This document shows positions 8,348-9,819 of a stretch of 9,819 bases of DNA, in pieces. A program made the position numbers and the translations under genes. How positions within the stretch are numbered: the stretch's first letter is position 1; every line of letters begins with the position of its first letter. Source of the DNA: Spirochaetia bacterium (GTDB lineage Bacteria; Spirochaetota; Spirochaetia; Treponematales; Treponemataceae); assembly GCA_900769975.1 (NCBI GenBank), contig CAAGIR010000176.1, forward strand, positions 1 to 9,819, read 5' to 3'. The notes beneath the pieces were generated by a model that was not told where the DNA came from, searched no databases, and was given only the letters and a program-made list of their open reading frames with translations.

Positions 8348-8396
8348 ATCCTGAGAGCATAATATAAACATATAGGTTTATTTACACTCTCAGGAT
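8348..8396. repeat. 49-bp nested inverted repeat between the two ArdC-N-like genes
   Basis: The outer arms are a perfect 10-bp match: ATCCTGAGAG (8348-8357) and CTCTCAGGAT (8387-8396). Inside them ATAAAC (8364-8369) pairs with GTTTAT (8376-8381), and three further A-T pairs (8360-8362 with 8382-8384) link the stems, leaving a 6-nt loop. In the minus-strand transcript the stem is followed by GTATTTTT and then the AAGGA ribosome site of the next gene; on the other side of the stem the plus strand has AAAAA. It fits a leaky terminator, or a processing or stability hairpin that sets the ratio of the first gene to the rest of the operon. Confidence 0.75.
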
Positions 8397-8408
8397 AAAA
8401 AGAGATTT

Positions 8409-9356
8409 TTACATGCCCCTTTCGTAAGAAGGCTCTTTTGTACGAGGCTTTTTTGCGGCAGACTGTTCAGCCTTCTGTTCCTTTTCATTCTTCTTTTCGT
8501 AAAACTTCTGGAGTCTGTCCTGGTTATTTTTATAAAGACGTTCTGCAGGAGCAACAATCTTCTGAATGGCAAGGAAATCAGGAGTTTTATTTCCCTTTTC
8601 ATTTGTGATTTCAGCTGTAAGCTTTGAAATCATGGCAGCCTTGAATGCTTCTGCCTGTTCTGGAGCAACAGCCAGCTTTCTTCCAGACTGAACGGCATTC
8701 AAAACCTGAGCAATGTACTGGAAAGGTTCTTTTGTTTTTTCATTCAGCGGAATAATCTTTTCATTTGCCTTTTCCATTACCCTTTCTGCAGGATTTTTCT
8801 TTTCTTCATAATCAGAGTTTGGATAGTTTTCTTTAATGTATGCTACATCCTTCTGGTACTGTGCGGTCATTTTTTCTTTGCAGAACGCAATGAGATTTTC
8901 AGCGTTCTCAACCTGGCTGATGTTAAACCAAGTGTTTTTAAATTTGATTTCACCCCAGTTCTTTGGATCCACAACAGGAATAACAATTCCCTTAGAGCCT
9001 TTGGCAAGCTTGCATTCCACACCTGCATCCTGAGCTTTCTTAAGTGTTTCAAAAGTTACAAAACCTTTTGAAGCAGCACCAAGCTCTGCGGCTTTTGTAA
9101 GAAGCATAATCTGAGTGAGACCTTCTGCTTTTTCGTTTGTGTTGATGTTGTAGGCAGGCTGCAAATCTACAAAACCATCCTTGTTCGGAAAGAATGGACT
9201 TGTACCGTTTTCGAGAGAGGCTAAAACTCTGTCTCCGAGTTCCTTGAAGTAGTCATAAGATGACTTTACTTTCTTCAATCCAACAAGAGGCATTGGGGAT
9301 GCGGTCTTAACGCCGTCCTCAAAGTTTTCAAGTGAAACAGGTTCTTTTTGTTCCAT
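8409..9356 (-). CDS. ArdC N-terminal (ssDNA-binding) domain protein lacking the metalloprotease domain
   Basis: 315 aa, first gene of the operon. Residues about 35-150 read as an ArdC N-terminal domain: LENGTSPFF (48-56), LQPAYNINTNEKAEGLTQ (65-82), GFVTFETLKKAQDAG (98-112), the glycine/lysine turn KGSKGIVIPV (119-128) and WFNISQ (143-148), which corresponds to the family's FN-x-x-Q close. Classical ArdC antirestriction proteins join this domain to a C-terminal zincin; here the remainder (150-315) is a lysine- and glutamate-rich helical tail with no HExxH, ending PSYERGM. In ArdC the N-terminal domain binds single-stranded DNA, so protection of incoming DNA is the likely role (inferred). The ATG at 9356 has a strong AAAGGAG 6 nt upstream, itself inside a small hairpin. 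Gene certain; domain confident. Confidence 0.92.
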   Translation of the reverse strand: MEQKEPVSLENFEDGVKTASPMPLVGLKKVKSSYDYFKELGDRVLASLENGTSPFFPNKDGFVDLQPAYNINTNEKAEGLTQIMLLTKAAELGAASKGFVTFETLKKAQDAGVECKLAKGSKGIVIPVVDPKNWGEIKFKNTWFNISQVENAENLIAFCKEKMTAQYQKDVAYIKENYPNSDYEEKKNPAERVMEKANEKIIPLNEKTKEPFQYIAQVLNAVQSGRKLAVAPEQAEAFKAAMISKLTAEITNEKGNKTPDFLAIQKIVAPAERLYKNNQDRLQKFYEKKNEKEQKAEQSAAKKPRTKEPSYERGM

Positions 9357-9361
9357 AAATA

Positions 9362-9375
9362 ACTCCTTTTGGAGT
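9362..9375 (-). promoter_or_regulatory. Small hairpin over the ribosome binding site of the first operon gene
   Basis: In the minus transcript ACTCC, AAAA and GGAGT form a 5-bp stem with a 4-nt loop. The 3' arm and loop contain the AAAGGAG site (9363-9369) used by the ATG at 9356. The stem is short, so any masking of the site would be mild or need a partner such as a protein. Confidence 0.5.
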
Positions 9376-9387
9376 CTTGAAAAATTC

Positions 9388-9404
9388 GGGGTACGCAGTA
9401 CCCC
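9388..9404. repeat. Perfect 7-bp inverted repeat in the operon leader
   Basis: GGGGTAC (9388-9394) and GTACCCC (9398-9404) flank the 3-nt centre GCA. In the minus transcript the hairpin is followed by GAATTTTTC, so it looks like an attenuator or terminator in the leader of the operon. Read in the plus direction, CTATCAATCTTTTT follows, which is less terminator-like. It could equally be a protein operator. Confidence 0.6.
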
Positions 9405-9438
9405 CTATCAATCTTTTTCAGAGGAAAGAGCATTTTCC

Positions 9439-9469
9439 CCAATCGGATTGGTTATATTTTTCAATAACC
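9439..9469. repeat. Two overlapping, mutually exclusive inverted repeats in the operon leader
   Basis: CCAATC (9439-9444) and GATTGG (9446-9451) form a near-palindrome around one central base. GGTTAT (9450-9455) and ATAACC (9464-9469) form a second 6-bp stem with an 8-nt loop. They share the two bases 9450-9451, so a transcript cannot hold both complete stems. This could be a switch in the leader or simply a palindromic operator; no known riboswitch is recognised. Confidence 0.45.
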
Positions 9470-9517
9470 CCAGATAGAATTGAGAATAAACTATTACAAA
9501 AGTAACAGTGATAATTC

Positions 9518-9546
9518 AGTATACAATAAAAGTGTAAATAAAGCAA
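9518..9546 (-). promoter_or_regulatory. Predicted sigma70-type promoter of the minus-strand operon
   Basis: On the minus strand TTGCTT (9541-9546) is followed by exactly 17 bp and TATACT (9518-9523), one base from the TATAAT consensus. Transcription would start near 9511, giving a leader of about 155 nt before the ATG at 9356. It is the best promoter I can find upstream of the operon; no comparable site is obvious in the other intergenic gaps. Confidence 0.6.
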
Positions 9547-9547
9547 G

Positions 9548-9576
9548 TTGTATTTAATTTTACTTTAGTATATAAT
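9548..9576 (+). promoter_or_regulatory. Predicted sigma70-type promoter of the rightmost plus-strand gene
   Basis: TTGTAT (9548-9553), a 17-bp spacer and a perfect TATAAT (9571-9576). The start of transcription should fall within a few bases of the ATG at 9583. The -35 box is one base from the -35 box of the divergent operon promoter, so the two probably compete or share a regulator. Confidence 0.6.
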
Positions 9577-9582
9577 ATAAAT

Positions 9583-9819
9583 ATGTCATTGACAGTGAAG
9601 TTGCCTGACAAGAAGAAAAAAGATGAATATTCTCTTTATGTAAGCTCTAAAATAACTTACCTGAAATCATTTAAAGACTTGGGAACTCTTATAATATGCG
9701 AGGGGTCCGGCATTGCATTTTATTCTGCAAGTAATTCAAGAAGAGCAATAGTTTTTACAGAAATAAACGATGAATGTAAAGAAATACCTCTTTTGGAAGG
9801 CACCTTACCCTATATCAAA
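9583..9819 (+). CDS. Hypothetical protein, N-terminal 79 residues (continues beyond window)
   Basis: The frame is open from the ATG at 9583 to the right edge, exactly 79 codons, and an in-frame TAA at 9535-9537 excludes any ATG further upstream. It begins MSLTVKLPDKKKKDEYSLYV and then shows short strands and polar turns (SKITYLKSFKDLGTLIICEG, then GIAFYSASNSRRAIVF at 51-66), suggesting a small soluble beta-rich protein. I recognise no family. No Shine-Dalgarno sequence precedes the ATG; instead a perfect -10 box ends 6 bp before it, so the mRNA may be leaderless. In-frame GTG (9595) and TTG (9601) codons also lack a ribosome site. Its divergent position next to the operon promoter is the usual place for a regulator, but no helix-turn-helix is visible in this part. 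Confidence 0.65.
   Translation, partial: MSLTVKLPDKKKKDEYSLYVSSKITYLKSFKDLGTLIICEGSGIAFYSASNSRRAIVFTEINDECKEIPLLEGTLPYIK

Noticed and set aside
9275..9433. A 52-codon minus-strand frame from ATG at 9433 in the operon leader, running over the start of the first gene in another frame (MLFPLKKIDRGYCV...).
   Set aside because: GGGG is only 3 nt from the ATG, the frame overlaps the downstream gene, and composition is not protein-like; a leader peptide cannot be excluded but is not supported.
9482..9494. Plus-strand copy of the string GAGAATAAACTAT seen at the minus-strand start sites near 3700 and 6715.
   Set aside because: Opposite strand to the operon and not followed by a start codon; most likely chance in AT-rich DNA.
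9589..9594. Perfect TTGACA hexamer on the plus strand.
   Set aside because: It lies inside the first codons of the plus-strand gene and has no -10 box 16-18 bp downstream.

Overview
The window looks like part of a bacterial mobile element (phage, plasmid or integrative conjugative element) from an AT-rich host that uses clear Shine-Dalgarno sites. By eye the GC content is about 35-40%. The AT-rich coding style and lysine-rich products would suit a gut or rumen spirochaete such as Treponema, or a Firmicute. That guess is weak, because no marker gene is present. I see no rRNA, tRNA, CRISPR array, transposase, relaxase or phage structural gene.

Layout: almost all of the window (1-9356) is one tightly packed minus-strand operon, transcribed from right to left. 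In order of transcription it holds: (1) a 315-aa protein with an ArdC N-terminal (ssDNA-binding) type domain, 8409-9356; (2) a shorter-matching ArdC-N-like paralogue of 324 aa, 7354-8328; (3) an unrecognised 198-aa protein, 6758-7354; (4) a 188-aa DUF4406 / nucleoside 2-deoxyribosyltransferase-like protein, 6145-6711; (5) a giant open frame from 6140 through the left edge, at least 2046 codons with no stop. The giant protein carries a zincin metalloprotease module of LPD1 style (HEIAH at residues 345-349), a phosphoribosyltransferase-like domain (residues about 660-785), and more than 1200 further residues of small modules like those of 'polyvalent proteins'. Polyvalent proteins are long multidomain proteins that phages and conjugative elements are thought to deliver with their DNA to protect it and help it establish in a new host.

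The operon appears to start at a sigma70-type promoter at 9518-9546, followed by a roughly 150-nt leader with several inverted repeats. Back to back with it, with the -35 boxes one base apart, lies a plus-strand promoter (9548-9576). That promoter drives an unrecognised gene (9583 to beyond the right edge) whose ATG sits at the predicted transcription start, so its mRNA may be leaderless.

The genes read together as an establishment or counter-defence cassette: ssDNA-binding ArdC-N proteins made apart from any protease, a zincin placed instead in the giant polyvalent protein, and two nucleotide/glycosidic-bond type enzyme folds (DUF4406 and PRTase). The most unusual point is inside the giant frame. 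A strong ribosome binding site and ATG at 3693-3710, nearly identical to those of the DUF4406 gene, sit in frame directly after the PRTase domain. This suggests either a recent fusion of two genes or a second, internally initiated product.
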